This document shows positions 35,248 to 44,306 of a DNA stretch of 64,000 nt, in pieces. Position 1 is the first letter of the stretch, and every line of letters starts with the position of its first letter. Below the pieces are notes generated by a model. That model searched no databases. It was not told the DNA's origin and saw only the letters and a program-made list of their open reading frames with translations. Source of the DNA: an uncultured Bacteroidota bacterium (GTDB taxonomy: Bacteria; Bacteroidota; Bacteroidia; NS11-12g; UBA9320); assembly GCA_937124965.1 (NCBI GenBank), contig CAKZLB010000074.1, positions 1 through 64,000 of the forward strand, read 5' to 3'. The position numbers and the translations under genes are program-made.

Positions 35248-36008
35248 ATAGTATATCGTGTACCAATATCGTTCTAAACGTTTTTTTGTAACGATGTAAT
35301 ATAAATTAACAAAGGCTAGATGGATTTTTGAATGACTTTGGGGTTTAATGTTTAAACTTAATTCGATTTGGAGATCAATGGCATTTTCGCAGGTGGAGTT
35401 TCCGAGAAGGTTTTTTCGTAAAATCCATGTGAAGTCGAAAATTTGTTCGAGAATAACCCGCAGGATTCCAAAAAAAACTTGTGGAGACGAACAGCGCCAA
35501 AACAGCCTTGGTCTTTCCGTCATAAGAAGGACTATAGTTTTGTTTACTTTTTGGTTCAAGCCAGAAAGTAAAACCCCGCCTGTCTATAGGTCGGCAGACA
35601 CAGCCCAATAAACTCTTTTCACAAATACTTAGGACGGGATTGTTCTTCTAACTAACTGCAAACGTCAGTTAAAGAAAAGAACTTTTAGCAATAGAATAAA
35701 CATGTTACCAGAGTCGGTATTATCTCGTTCGACTGAATGTGGCCAATTTTGTCAAAATGTAAAATACTGACAACAAACGATTGAACTTTTTCCCAACGAT
35801 ACGTCGGTGAAAACACTGACTGAGTGCGCATGAGGATATAACCATGGATAAACGCAACTAGTGATATGGCACCGATAATTTTTTTTTTATCAAGTGCTTC
35901 TTGCAGTAACTACAAAGGACTAATAAATACCCGGATTCGAATATGCTTTTTCAGTTTAGAATTTCATAAAACGCAACATAACAGGCGGTTTTGCGAAGAT
36001 TTATCAAT
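35248..36008. other. long non-coding convergent region with a possible repeat element
   Basis: 761 bases between convergent genes, long for this compact genome. Bases about 35380-35610 are open on both strands and encode, on the minus strand, a peptide section (SKQNYSPSYDGKTKAVLAL) that I recall from many spurious Bacteroidetes reading frames. This suggests an interspersed repeat or decayed element rather than a gene. Bases 35642-35681 form an interrupted inverted repeat. The rest (35700-36008) shows no gene or strong hairpin. Confidence 0.4.
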
Positions 36009-36659
36009 TTAAATCTCTGCTAGAACTGTCTCACCACCTCGTGTGATTTGATCTAATTCAACGTTGATTTTGGTTCCGATTGGCAAGAAAACGTCAATAC
36101 GACTACCAAATTTTATAAACCCCATTTCCTCACCCTGTTTCACTGAGTCTCCAGTATCCACATAATAACAAATTCTTCGTGCTACAGCCCCAGCAATTTG
36201 TCGAAACAAAACCTCTGTACCTTCTTCGTTTTTAATAACCGTAGTTGTACGTTCATTTAAGGTGGAAGACTTTGGGTGCCAAGCTACCAAATACTCTCCT
36301 GGGTGATACTTAAAATAGCTTACAACTCCAGATATTGGGTTTCTATTAACGTGCACATTTAATGGCGACATGAAAATACTCAACTGAATTCTTTTTCCTT
36401 CAAAGTATTCTGGCTCTTCAACTTCTTCAATAACCACAACTTTACCATCTGCTGGTGCGATTACATGATGTGGGTTTAAAACAGTGTTTCGAGCAGGGTT
36501 TCTAAAGAACTGTAGAAATAATCCGAAGACTACAATACCCGCTGTTAAAGTTAGATATCGTAACCAGTTAATTCCGGAAAATTTAAATACAAGAAAAACA
36601 ATTAAACCAACAATAAGGAAGGTAGTAATTAGAATCGTATATCCTTCGCGATGTATCAT
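36009..36659 (-). CDS. psd: phosphatidylserine decarboxylase proenzyme (short type)
   Basis: 216 residues with two N-terminal membrane helices (about 8-50). Family blocks are FRNPAR, VIAPADGKV, SIFMSPLNVHVNRNPISG and, near the end, KFGSRIDVFLP. Self-cleavage before Ser186 in GSR gives the pyruvoyl cofactor. The enzyme turns phosphatidylserine into phosphatidylethanolamine at the inner membrane. Its ATG overlaps the stop of the glutamate dehydrogenase gene (TAATG), so the two are translated together. CdsA two genes upstream makes CDP-diacylglycerol, the precursor in the same pathway. Confidence 0.92.
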   Translation of the reverse strand: MIHREGYTILITTFLIVGLIVFLVFKFSGINWLRYLTLTAGIVVFGLFLQFFRNPARNTVLNPHHVIAPADGKVVVIEEVEEPEYFEGKRIQLSIFMSPLNVHVNRNPISGVVSYFKYHPGEYLVAWHPKSSTLNERTTTVIKNEEGTEVLFRQIAGAVARRICYYVDTGDSVKQGEEMGFIKFGSRIDVFLPIGTKINVELDQITRGGETVLAEI

Positions 36660-37939
36660 TAGTACGTTCCTCTCAATCGCTTAGTGCTTGCAACCTTATC
36701 AATTGCAACGATGTAAGCAGCAATTCGCATGTCGACGTTATATTTATTCGAAGCTTCATACACTGTCTCGAAAGCTTGCTTCATTATTCTATCAGCTCTA
36801 CGATTTACACGTTCTTCAGTCCAGAAATATCCTAAACGATTTTGAACCCATTCGAAGTAAGAAACAGACACACCTCCAGCATTCGCGAGAATGTCTGGAA
36901 TCACCATAACACCATTGTCGTTTAATATCTTATCTGCACCAAAAGACGTTGGGCCATTTGCGCCTTCAACGATTAGCTTTGCTTTTACACGAGCAGCATT
37001 TTCAGCAGTGATCTGATCTTCCAACGCAGCTGGAACTAGAACGTCAACGTCTAATTCTAACAATTCGTCATTGGAAATAATATCGCAATTTTGGAAACCT
37101 TCCAAGGTTCCATTATTTTCTTCGACGTACTTAATCGCCGTTAAGATGTCAATTCCTTTTGGATTGTAATATGCACCAGAAACATCTGAAATCGCAACTA
37201 TGGTTACACCTTGTTCTTCCAGTAACTTAGCGCTAATCGAGCCAACATTACCAAAACCTTGAACGGCAGCAGTAGATTGACTTGGGTTCATTTTTAATTT
37301 ACCCATTGCTGATCGAGCAGAAACCATTACACCACGTCCTGTAGCTTCGATTCTACCTTTGGAACCACCTAAAACAATTGGTTTACCGGTAACTACAGCT
37401 GGACTTGACACTCCTTTAAGTTTGGAGTATTCATCCATAATCCAAGCCATGGTTTGTGGGTTTGTCCCAACATCAGGGGCCGGTATATCACGTTCTGGTC
37501 CAAACACATTGCTCATGGAGTTAGTGTATGCACGTGTTAATCGTTCAAGTTCACCTCTGCTCATAGAACGAGGATCACATTTAATACCACCTTTTGCACC
37601 GCCGTAAGGAATACCTACAACAGCACATTTCCAAGTCATCCAAGCAGCAAGTGCTTTTACCTCATCTAGAGTTACTCCCATTGAGTATCTAATACCACCT
37701 TTCGACGGACCTAAATTGGCAGAATGAATTACCCTATGACCTTCAAAGACCTTGATGGTCCCATCGTCCATGGTAACAGGCAGGTTTACAGTAACTGATT
37801 TTTCAGGAGATTTTAAAGCGTCATAGGTAGAGTCATCTAACCCTAGGATTTTTGTTGCTTCAGAGAATCGTTCCATCATAGAATCTAATGGATTCAGATG
37901 GTCTTTTATTGGTGCAGGCTCTTTGTACTTAGAACTCAT
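36659..37939 (-). CDS. glutamate dehydrogenase (Glu/Leu/Phe/Val family)
   Basis: 426 residues from the ATG at 37939; an earlier in-frame ATG at 37951 adds four residues. Signature segments are GPSKGGIRY, VGIPYGGAKGGI with the catalytic Lys, PAPDVGTN with the catalytic Asp, and the Rossmann motif QGFGNVG for NAD(P). C-terminal VEGANGPT and ILANAGGVSVSYFEW are typical of hexameric glutamate dehydrogenases. It interconverts glutamate and 2-oxoglutarate plus ammonia. Cofactor preference is not certain from sequence. It has a good promoter (37962-37991) of its own and is coupled to psd downstream. Confidence 0.92.
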   Translation of the reverse strand: MSSKYKEPAPIKDHLNPLDSMMERFSEATKILGLDDSTYDALKSPEKSVTVNLPVTMDDGTIKVFEGHRVIHSANLGPSKGGIRYSMGVTLDEVKALAAWMTWKCAVVGIPYGGAKGGIKCDPRSMSRGELERLTRAYTNSMSNVFGPERDIPAPDVGTNPQTMAWIMDEYSKLKGVSSPAVVTGKPIVLGGSKGRIEATGRGVMVSARSAMGKLKMNPSQSTAAVQGFGNVGSISAKLLEEQGVTIVAISDVSGAYYNPKGIDILTAIKYVEENNGTLEGFQNCDIISNDELLELDVDVLVPAALEDQITAENAARVKAKLIVEGANGPTSFGADKILNDNGVMVIPDILANAGGVSVSYFEWVQNRLGYFWTEERVNRRADRIMKQAFETVYEASNKYNVDMRIAAYIVAIDKVASTKRLRGTY

Positions 37940-37961
37940 ATGAGTTAACAAATATTTAACG

Positions 37962-37991
37962 CAAAGCTATTTAATTAATTGGACAGCCAAA
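37962..37991 (-). promoter_or_regulatory. Bacteroidetes-type promoter of the dehydrogenase/psd pair
   Basis: On the minus strand TTTG (37988-37991) is followed after 18 bases by TAGCTTTG (37962-37969), close to the consensus TTTG-N19-21-TAnnTTTG. It sits 23 bases upstream of the ATG at 37939. Confidence 0.65.
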
Positions 37992-38024
37992 CATGAGACA
38001 AACAGTTTTTTTATACCTTTTTTT

Positions 38025-38867
38025 TTATGCGACCGTGAAATGATACAGATAGAAGAAACAAATCGGTCCGGCGAATATTATTGAATCCATTCGATCTAAG
38101 AAACCACCGTGCCCACCTAGCATGGTTCCTGAGTCTTTGATCCCTAGCGAACGCTTTAGTTTTGACTCGAATAAATCACCTAAAGTCCCAATTGTTCCAC
38201 AAATTATTGCAAGCACAATAAAATGTATTTGATCAAATACTGGGAAGAAATAATGCATAGCAATGGCAAAAAGAACAGAGAAAAAAACTCCACCAATAAA
38301 TCCTTCGACACTTTTTTTAGGGGATAGCTTGGGAGCTAGTTGAGTCTTGCCAAATTTGCGTCCAACCAAATACGCAAAAGAATCATTTGCCCAAATAAGT
38401 ATAAACACCAATAAGATTGGGAAACCATGATAAGGAAGCAATTCAATATTGGCCTTGTCAAATACCATATTTCCGATTCGAAGTAGTAATGCAAAAGGTA
38501 CAGATACGTAAATCCACCCAAATACCAGTTTTCCTGCGTCATTAATAAAATCGTTTACAGGATTGACTATCAAATAGATTAGAAATACAACTAGTAGGGG
38601 AATTAACAACCATACCAAGTAGCCAAGATTAACAGCTGAATCTTGGTTTGCGTAGGTCATTAAAAAAACAAAGCTGCCAATTAATAAAGGAACTATTAGT
38701 GATTTAAGTGAAGACTTCTTAATGGTAATTTTATAAAACTCGTATAAGCATAAAGCCTGTATAGCCCATATATAGAATGAAGCTGTCAACAAATTGGTTA
38801 ATAAAGCAGCGATAGTAATGACTACATATACACTTCCGACTAACAGACGCGATTGAAAATTATTCAT
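38025..38867 (-). CDS. cdsA: phosphatidate cytidylyltransferase (CDP-diacylglycerol synthase)
   Basis: 280 residues from the ATG at 38867; a longer frame from 38918 adds a non-conserved tail inside the CPBP gene. About eight membrane helices. The CdsA signature is complete: SKLKRSLGIKDSGTMLGG followed by HGGFLDRMDS, with the Asp and Lys that bind metal and CTP, preceded by SPKKSVEGFIGG. It makes CDP-diacylglycerol from phosphatidate and CTP at the inner membrane, feeding phospholipid synthesis including the psd product. Its start overlaps the CPBP gene by 8 bases. Confidence 0.95.
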   Translation of the reverse strand: MNNFQSRLLVGSVYVVITIAALLTNLLTASFYIWAIQALCLYEFYKITIKKSSLKSLIVPLLIGSFVFLMTYANQDSAVNLGYLVWLLIPLLVVFLIYLIVNPVNDFINDAGKLVFGWIYVSVPFALLLRIGNMVFDKANIELLPYHGFPILLVFILIWANDSFAYLVGRKFGKTQLAPKLSPKKSVEGFIGGVFFSVLFAIAMHYFFPVFDQIHFIVLAIICGTIGTLGDLFESKLKRSLGIKDSGTMLGGHGGFLDRMDSIIFAGPICFFYLYHFTVA

Positions 38868-39774
38868 AATCGAAGTTTGTTGATCGTGTATTTTTATTAA
38901 GGATAAAAAATAGGCCAACTAGAACCACCACTCCTACCAGGATGTATGGTGTTGGTACAACGAAATCTTCGGTTAACATGGGAGATTCTATATTTTGTTT
39001 GGTAGCCCAATCTGCGAAAACAACTAAGGCGTTATTTATTGCATGTAATATTATTGGAACCCAAAGAGACTGTGTTCTGTAATAGAGATATCCGAACAAA
39101 ACAGCCAAAAGAACCATGGGTAAAATTTTGAAAGGTTGAAAATGTATAAAGGCAAAAATCAACGCACTGGCAAATATGCCGATATGAATGTTTTTGGTCC
39201 AGTTAGCTATTACGCGCATCAGGATTCCTCTAAAGAAAATCTCTTCACCAACTGCGGCAAGAATGCTCATTAAAAGTAGATTGATAAATAAGTGGATACC
39301 CGTATTGTGCTGTAGAAACAACCCATACGTATTGTCACTTTTCTCTTCCATTTCTAATAATTGCTGTTGTGTTTCAGCTGGAAACTCAAGTGCACCATTT
39401 ATTCGCACAAGTCCATCAACAATTGGAACAATAGCAATTAACATTAAGAACGCAATTCCAAGATGTAGAATTTTTGGTTTGTTTGTTAGTCCTGAAAACG
39501 ATAAAAAATCTACTCGAAACACTTTTGAACAGATAAACGCAGCCACAATAAAGGCTAAGGCAACAATAAATTGAAAACTTTTAAGACCAAGTGATTCATA
39601 AACCGACAACTCACCAATTTTAATTTGGGTTAACTCGTCGACAACTAATCCCATCCCATTTTGTACGAAAAGGTATGCTATTCCCGTCATTGCAAAAATG
39701 GAAAGAAGAAAAATACCAATCGCAAGTAAGAAATGTGATAGACCGGTTATACGTGTTTGTGCGCTGTTTTGCAT
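38860..39774 (-). CDS. CPBP family intramembrane glutamic endopeptidase
   Basis: 304 residues from the ATG at 39774. A longer frame from 39969 runs through the divergent dusB gene and is rejected. About eight membrane helices. The Abi/CPBP motifs are visible: EEIFFRGILMRV (catalytic Glu pair and Arg), FAFIHFQPFKILPM (His) and ILHAINNALVV (His/Asn). Such enzymes cut membrane proteins, as in CAAX-type processing. The target is unknown. It leads the minus-strand pair with cdsA and is divergent from dusB by 21 bases. Confidence 0.88.
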   Translation of the reverse strand: MQNSAQTRITGLSHFLLAIGIFLLSIFAMTGIAYLFVQNGMGLVVDELTQIKIGELSVYESLGLKSFQFIVALAFIVAAFICSKVFRVDFLSFSGLTNKPKILHLGIAFLMLIAIVPIVDGLVRINGALEFPAETQQQLLEMEEKSDNTYGLFLQHNTGIHLFINLLLMSILAAVGEEIFFRGILMRVIANWTKNIHIGIFASALIFAFIHFQPFKILPMVLLAVLFGYLYYRTQSLWVPIILHAINNALVVFADWATKQNIESPMLTEDFVVPTPYILVGVVVLVGLFFILNKNTRSTNFDYE

Positions 39775-39782
39775 GGATACAG

Positions 39783-39790
39783 TATCTTTG
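39783..39790 (+). promoter_or_regulatory. -7 box (TATCTTTG) just before dusB
   Basis: A perfect TAnnTTTG ends 5 bases before the GTG start at 39796. Transcription beginning 5-8 bases after such a box would give a nearly leaderless message. A TTTG lies upstream at 39756-39759 with 23-base spacing, slightly long. Confidence 0.45.
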
Positions 39791-39795
39791 CAAAG

Positions 39796-40785
39796 GTGAT
39801 AAAAATCGGCGACATAAACCTTGGGGAATTCCCCTTGCTCTTGGCACCAATGGAGGATGTGAGTGACCCACCGTTTCGCGCAGTGTGCAAGGAACATGGG
39901 GTTGACATGATGTATACAGAGTTTATATCTTCTGAAGGATTGATTCGTGATGCAGCTAAAAGTACCCAAAAACTCGACATATTTGGTTACGAACGTCCTA
40001 TTGGAATTCAGATTTTTGGTAGTGACATAGATGTTATGAAAGAGGCTACTGAAATTGCAACAGAAGCCAAACCCGACTTGATTGACATCAATTATGGCTG
40101 TCCGGTTAAAGCTGTAGCTTGTAAAGGTGCTGGTGCAGCTCTTTTACAAGATGTTCCAAAAATGGTTGAGATGACGGCCGAAATCGTGAAGTCAACACAT
40201 TTGCCAGTAACGGTAAAAACACGTTTGGGTTGGGATAATAAATCAAAGTTTATTAAAGATGTTGCCGCTCGTTTGCAAGACGTCGGTATTCAAGCATTGA
40301 GCATTCATGGAAGAACTCGAGTTCAAATGTATAAGGGTGAAGCAGATTGGACGTTGATAGGTGAAATTGCACAAGATCCGAAAATTCATATTCCAATTTT
40401 TGGGAATGGTGATGTGAATTCTCCAGAAAAAGCAAAAGAAATGCGCGACCGATATGGTGTTCAAGGCATTATGATTGGTAGAGCTAGTATTGGGCACCCT
40501 TGGATTTTTAGAGAAATAAAACATTATTTCAAAACGGGTCAAATTTTGCCTGGCCCTACGATGAGCGAACGCATCGATACTTGTGAGCAACATTTTGAAG
40601 AAAGTTTAAAATGGAAAGGCGAACGACTGGGAATTTTTGAAATGCGTCGTCATTATGCAAATTATTTTAAAGGAATTCCAAACTTTAAACCGCATCGCAT
40701 GCGACTAGTGACTGCAAATACTCCAGAGGAGGTTCGTGATATTATGAGTGAACTACGTAACCAGTATGCGGTGGAGTTTGTTTAA
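39796..40785 (+). CDS. dusB: tRNA-dihydrouridine synthase
   Basis: 329 residues from the GTG at 39796 (start MIKIGDINLGEFPL), which fits the family; a longer frame at 39757 overlaps the divergent gene. TIM-barrel flavoenzyme motifs: APMEDVSDPPFR, the catalytic-Cys block NYGCPVKAVACKGAGA, LSIHGRTR and FGNGDVNSPEKA, with IMIGRASIGHPW binding FMN phosphate. A C-terminal helical domain binds tRNA. It reduces specific uridines in the tRNA D-loop. DusB is the most likely subtype in Bacteroidetes. Its stop touches the convergent T9SS gene with no gap. Confidence 0.92.
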   Translation: MIKIGDINLGEFPLLLAPMEDVSDPPFRAVCKEHGVDMMYTEFISSEGLIRDAAKSTQKLDIFGYERPIGIQIFGSDIDVMKEATEIATEAKPDLIDINYGCPVKAVACKGAGAALLQDVPKMVEMTAEIVKSTHLPVTVKTRLGWDNKSKFIKDVAARLQDVGIQALSIHGRTRVQMYKGEADWTLIGEIAQDPKIHIPIFGNGDVNSPEKAKEMRDRYGVQGIMIGRASIGHPWIFREIKHYFKTGQILPGPTMSERIDTCEQHFEESLKWKGERLGIFEMRRHYANYFKGIPNFKPHRMRLVTANTPEEVRDIMSELRNQYAVEFV

Positions 40786-42648
40786 TTACTCAATCACCAA
40801 TTTCCTTGTAATCGTATTCAATTCGTCTTTTAGAACCATAATATACATTCCTGAATGAAAATCAGATACGTTGATTGTACAGGTCGTATTTTCTAATTGC
40901 TGATGCGTCAAAGTTTTTCCGTTTAATCCAACAATTGTAACCGAACCGTTTGTCAAACCATGATTAATACGAATATTGTTTGAGGCTGGATTTGGATAAA
41001 TCGTGACCTCAGGAACATGAATATTTTCAACTGAAATCATTTTGTCAATGGAAACAGGAAATGAAAAAGTGTCTGAGCCACAGTCGTTGTAGGCGATAAG
41101 GGTAACGTCATAATCTCCTATAGCTGGATAACTGAAAATAGGGTTTAAATCTGTTGAGTTAGCAGAGCCCACTCCAAACAACCATTTATAGGTTTGTCCG
41201 CCAGAAGAGAAATTGTAAAACTGCACGTTTTGCGCAGTTTGATCTAAGGTAAAGATCGCATTTGGGTAACAGTTGTATTTGGCTATGACGGTTTTACCAT
41301 CATAAGTTAATGGATTGAATTGCCATTCATACGGACCAGGATCTAGGTCCATCCAACTCTTTATGTTTGTTGACAAATATTGAGCATTTGAATCGGCATA
41401 AAAATAAGGGGTGGAACCTCCGGGGCCAGCGTTTCCAGCTATGTGCGACATCCACTTAAGACTATCATTTAAGATTGGACCCCAAAACCGGAATGCTTGG
41501 TCATCTTTAAGTATGTAGGGCTTTCCTTTTAGAAAACTGATATTCACAGGTTTGTAATCAATGCTCACTGTATAACCATAAATATATAATTTATCAGAAT
41601 TGTCTAAGAAGAAATTTATGTCGTAAAGACTAGTTGTCATTGAGTCCACTAGGACTCCGTTTATCCACTTTGTTATGTAGCTTCTGCCGTTTTCAAAATC
41701 AACCCCATTCACTTTATGATTGACGGTATCAGACGATCGTTGCACTAAATAAAGTGTATCCCCCAAACTTGTAGCGCTTCTGATAGAAGTATTTTTAGAA
41801 GCAATTAATGAATCTGAAAAATCGGTTAAATCTCCATTATATAGGATAATACAGGCTGCTGAGTCATGAACACGCTTTCCATTATCTTCAATTATGTAAT
41901 TGATTTCAGCATTTGGGAAACTGAGTACAGAATTAAACGTGTAATTATTGGTCTTGACGTTTGATATTGACAAATCATTACAACTTACATGGAAGGTGAC
42001 TGTCTTTTTGGCGAAAAGAGAACCTTTGATTTTCGTTGTTGTTTCAGGAATATAGTTCGTGGAGTCTGCACAATTAAATGCTAAAGGGATATAAGTATCA
42101 ATTTTATTAGGAAAGAATAGAATCAGTGACGACGGATAAATCAAATCGTAATAACCTAAAAACAAGTGCCTTTGATATTCTCCATCTTTATTAAACTTAA
42201 TCAATGTATATAGAACATTTTCACTTCCTTGTTTTGGTTGATAGAGTTGAAAAGACTTATTATTTGATAAGATGTTGATTGTATCGGCGGCAGTTGATGA
42301 TAGAACAACAAATAAGTCCTGATTGCTTGAAACTAACAATTTTTCAATTTGCTGTGATCCAGAACCTTTAAACTGCAGGTGCTTTATATAGTTATGATTC
42401 TGCGCTTCCTGCCAAACAACATATGCATCGTTGGTATTGTCAACATACGAATTAAAATCTTGATGGTCTGGGTAGAATTTATCGCTCTCGGTCCAACTTG
42501 TTGCAATCAAATCTGTTTTGAAATCTAGTGGAACAATTGAAGTCTTATTGCCACTATACGTCAAATACAAATCTGCCAATTGCATGTTTTGAGCGAATGA
42601 ATTAACGTGCCATAAACAAGTAAGGAGTAAGAATAATCGAAGTTTCAT
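40786..42648 (-). CDS. PKD-domain protein with T9SS type A sorting domain
   Basis: 620 residues from the ATG at 42648, giving signal peptide MKLRLFLLLTCLWHVNSFAQ-type (cleaved near residue 20). The body (25-440) is beta-rich and unassigned. A PKD-like fold lies at about 470-535 (FSYPAIGDYDVTLIAYNDCG). The last 80 residues are a type A sorting domain: TIYPNPASNNIRIN and GMYIMVLKDE, ending KLVIE. It is therefore exported by the type IX system and attached to or released from the cell surface. The function of the N-terminal part is unknown. A promoter box lies 16 bases upstream. Confidence 0.85.
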   Translation of the reverse strand: MKLRLFLLLTCLWHVNSFAQNMQLADLYLTYSGNKTSIVPLDFKTDLIATSWTESDKFYPDHQDFNSYVDNTNDAYVVWQEAQNHNYIKHLQFKGSGSQQIEKLLVSSNQDLFVVLSSTAADTINILSNNKSFQLYQPKQGSENVLYTLIKFNKDGEYQRHLFLGYYDLIYPSSLILFFPNKIDTYIPLAFNCADSTNYIPETTTKIKGSLFAKKTVTFHVSCNDLSISNVKTNNYTFNSVLSFPNAEINYIIEDNGKRVHDSAACIILYNGDLTDFSDSLIASKNTSIRSATSLGDTLYLVQRSSDTVNHKVNGVDFENGRSYITKWINGVLVDSMTTSLYDINFFLDNSDKLYIYGYTVSIDYKPVNISFLKGKPYILKDDQAFRFWGPILNDSLKWMSHIAGNAGPGGSTPYFYADSNAQYLSTNIKSWMDLDPGPYEWQFNPLTYDGKTVIAKYNCYPNAIFTLDQTAQNVQFYNFSSGGQTYKWLFGVGSANSTDLNPIFSYPAIGDYDVTLIAYNDCGSDTFSFPVSIDKMISVENIHVPEVTIYPNPASNNIRINHGLTNGSVTIVGLNGKTLTHQQLENTTCTINVSDFHSGMYIMVLKDELNTITRKLVIE

Positions 42649-42663
42649 AGTTGGGCGTTTGTG

Positions 42664-42671
42664 CAAATCTA
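42664..42671 (-). promoter_or_regulatory. -7 box (TAGATTTG) of the T9SS type A gene
   Basis: A perfect TAnnTTTG on the minus strand, 16 bases before the ATG at 42648. No well-placed TTTG -33 element was found. Confidence 0.5.
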
Positions 42672-42693
42672 TGAAAAAAGAAGCACTGGTTAA

Positions 42694-44256
42694 TTAAGCA
42701 GGATTTCTTCGCTCAACCCCTTTTGTTGCCAAAAAATCTTGCCAGTTTTGAAGCGTTTTTCCTTTCATAACCCTTGGAAACTTATGCTGTGAACCTTCTT
42801 TTCCGTTGATCCGCATCCACTCCAAAAACCAATCTATCGGAATTAATTTTACATCTATATTTTTTAATGCATGACGTCTCTCAACGGCGTAATCGTCATT
42901 CAATTGGCTTAAGGCTTTATCTAAGGCATCTGAATAATCGTTTTGTACGAGAGACTCATTATGTGTTCCGATATACCATTGATGTCCAAATGCACCATCA
43001 TCATTGGTTCCGAAAACGGTGAATTCTTCAAGGTTTTCATCCAACAAATCGGCCAACTGTCTTACACCATCGGTCATATTATCGACGCTTAAATGTTCAC
43101 CAACAATGCTTAAAAAATGCTTGGTACGACCTGTAATTATTATTTCGCGCTTTTTAATATTTGAAAAACGTACCGTATCACCGATGAGATACCGCCATGC
43201 TCCAGAGCACGTGGATATTAACAAAGCATAATCAACTCCCTCTTCTGCTTCCCACATGGGAACAACTTCAGCGTCTGGTCTTAACTTATAGTTCTCGTCA
43301 AAATTCTTCTCATTGAAAGGGACAAATTCATAAAAAATGCCGTTTCGGAGAAGCATGCGCATTCCAACATTTTCGTCTTGTCGGTTTTGAAACGCTATAA
43401 AACCCTCAGAAGCTAAATACGTTTCGAAATATTTTAAAGGCTTTCCCAACAGCGAGTTAATCGCATTTTTATATGGTTTTATTGAAACACCTCCATGAAT
43501 ATACACCTCCAAGTTGGGCCACATATCATGAATATTGTTCAAGTTATATCTATCAATAATATTTTGAAAAAGTAATTGAATCCAAGCGGGAACCCCTGCC
43601 ACCATGCTAACATCCCAGTTGGGTGCTTCTGCTGTAATTCGTTCAATTTTTTCAGCCCAATTGTCGCTTGCTTTTATCTCGGGTTCAGGTTTTGAAACTC
43701 GTTGCAAAAGTGGTGGAATTTTAGAGGTTGTTATTCCACTTAAATCGCCCGCATAGTATACGCCATTATAGTTTAAGCTAGTGCTACCACCGATCATTAG
43801 CCAATGTTTGGTCATATGGTCTTTGGGCATGTCGGTTCGTGCAATTGCTAAAACCTGTCTCATACTTGCCCGCCGAATCGCTTTGACCATATCTGGCGAG
43901 ACAGGGATATATTTTGATGCTCCGTCGGAAGTGCCTGAACTAAGTGCAAAATGTTCAATTTTTCCAGGCCAAGTTACATCGCTAACTCCTTGACGGGTTT
44001 TTTCCCACCATGGTAACATCGTCAGGTAATCACCCATTGGAACCGACGATTTGAAGCTTTGATAAATTGCCGATGAATCGATTATAGATTCAAAATCGTA
44101 TTCTTTACCATACTCAGTATTTTTGGCCTTTGTCAGCAATCTCTTCAGCGTTCTTATCTGAAACTCCTTAGCACGGCTAACCGGAATATTCAAATTAAGT
44201 TTAACTCCTTTTGATCTCTCAACCAATCTTTTATATCGACTATCCTTTTCAGACAC
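42694..44256 (-). CDS. GH3-family acyl-acid-amido synthetase-like protein
   Basis: 520 residues. The ATP/AMP-binding motif of the GH3 branch of the ANL superfamily is visible near residue 105: LSSGTSDGASKYIPVS. Later blocks include the YASEGFI-like section (ETYLASEGFIAFQ), the LLISTCSGAWRYLIGDTVRF strand cut here for length, and a C-terminal hinge (ITGRTKHFLSIVGEHLS). Plant GH3 enzymes conjugate amino acids to auxin or jasmonate; the bacterial substrate is unknown. It is cytoplasmic and probably monocistronic, with the next minus-strand gene 50 bases upstream separated by a repeat array. Confidence 0.85.
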   Translation of the reverse strand: MSEKDSRYKRLVERSKGVKLNLNIPVSRAKEFQIRTLKRLLTKAKNTEYGKEYDFESIIDSSAIYQSFKSSVPMGDYLTMLPWWEKTRQGVSDVTWPGKIEHFALSSGTSDGASKYIPVSPDMVKAIRRASMRQVLAIARTDMPKDHMTKHWLMIGGSTSLNYNGVYYAGDLSGITTSKIPPLLQRVSKPEPEIKASDNWAEKIERITAEAPNWDVSMVAGVPAWIQLLFQNIIDRYNLNNIHDMWPNLEVYIHGGVSIKPYKNAINSLLGKPLKYFETYLASEGFIAFQNRQDENVGMRMLLRNGIFYEFVPFNEKNFDENYKLRPDAEVVPMWEAEEGVDYALLISTCSGAWRYLIGDTVRFSNIKKREIIITGRTKHFLSIVGEHLSVDNMTDGVRQLADLLDENLEEFTVFGTNDDGAFGHQWYIGTHNESLVQNDYSDALDKALSQLNDDYAVERRHALKNIDVKLIPIDWFLEWMRINGKEGSQHKFPRVMKGKTLQNWQDFLATKGVERRNPA

Positions 44257-44270
44257 GGGTGCAAGATAAA

Positions 44271-44301
44271 GAAGAAGTTTGAAGTTTGAAGTCAGAAGTG
44301 G
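44271..44301 (+). repeat. left heptad array (GAAGnnn units)
   Basis: Four tandem 7-mers: GAAGTTT, GAAGTTT, GAAGTCA, GAAGTGG (44274-44301), preceded by GAA. They lie between the GH3 gene and the four-helix-bundle gene. The 16-mer GTTTGAAGTCAGAAGT at 44284-44299 recurs exactly, inverted, in the right array. Confidence 0.75.
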
Positions 44302-44306
44302 TAACT

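Noticed and set aside
35375-35608. 77-codon minus-strand frame as a gene
   Set aside because: Open on both strands, atypical composition and a resemblance to recurrent spurious frames; treated as a possible repeat instead.
35925-35950. tRNA-like T-loop fragment (GGATTCGAATATG)
   Set aside because: No acceptor, D or anticodon arms can be drawn around it.
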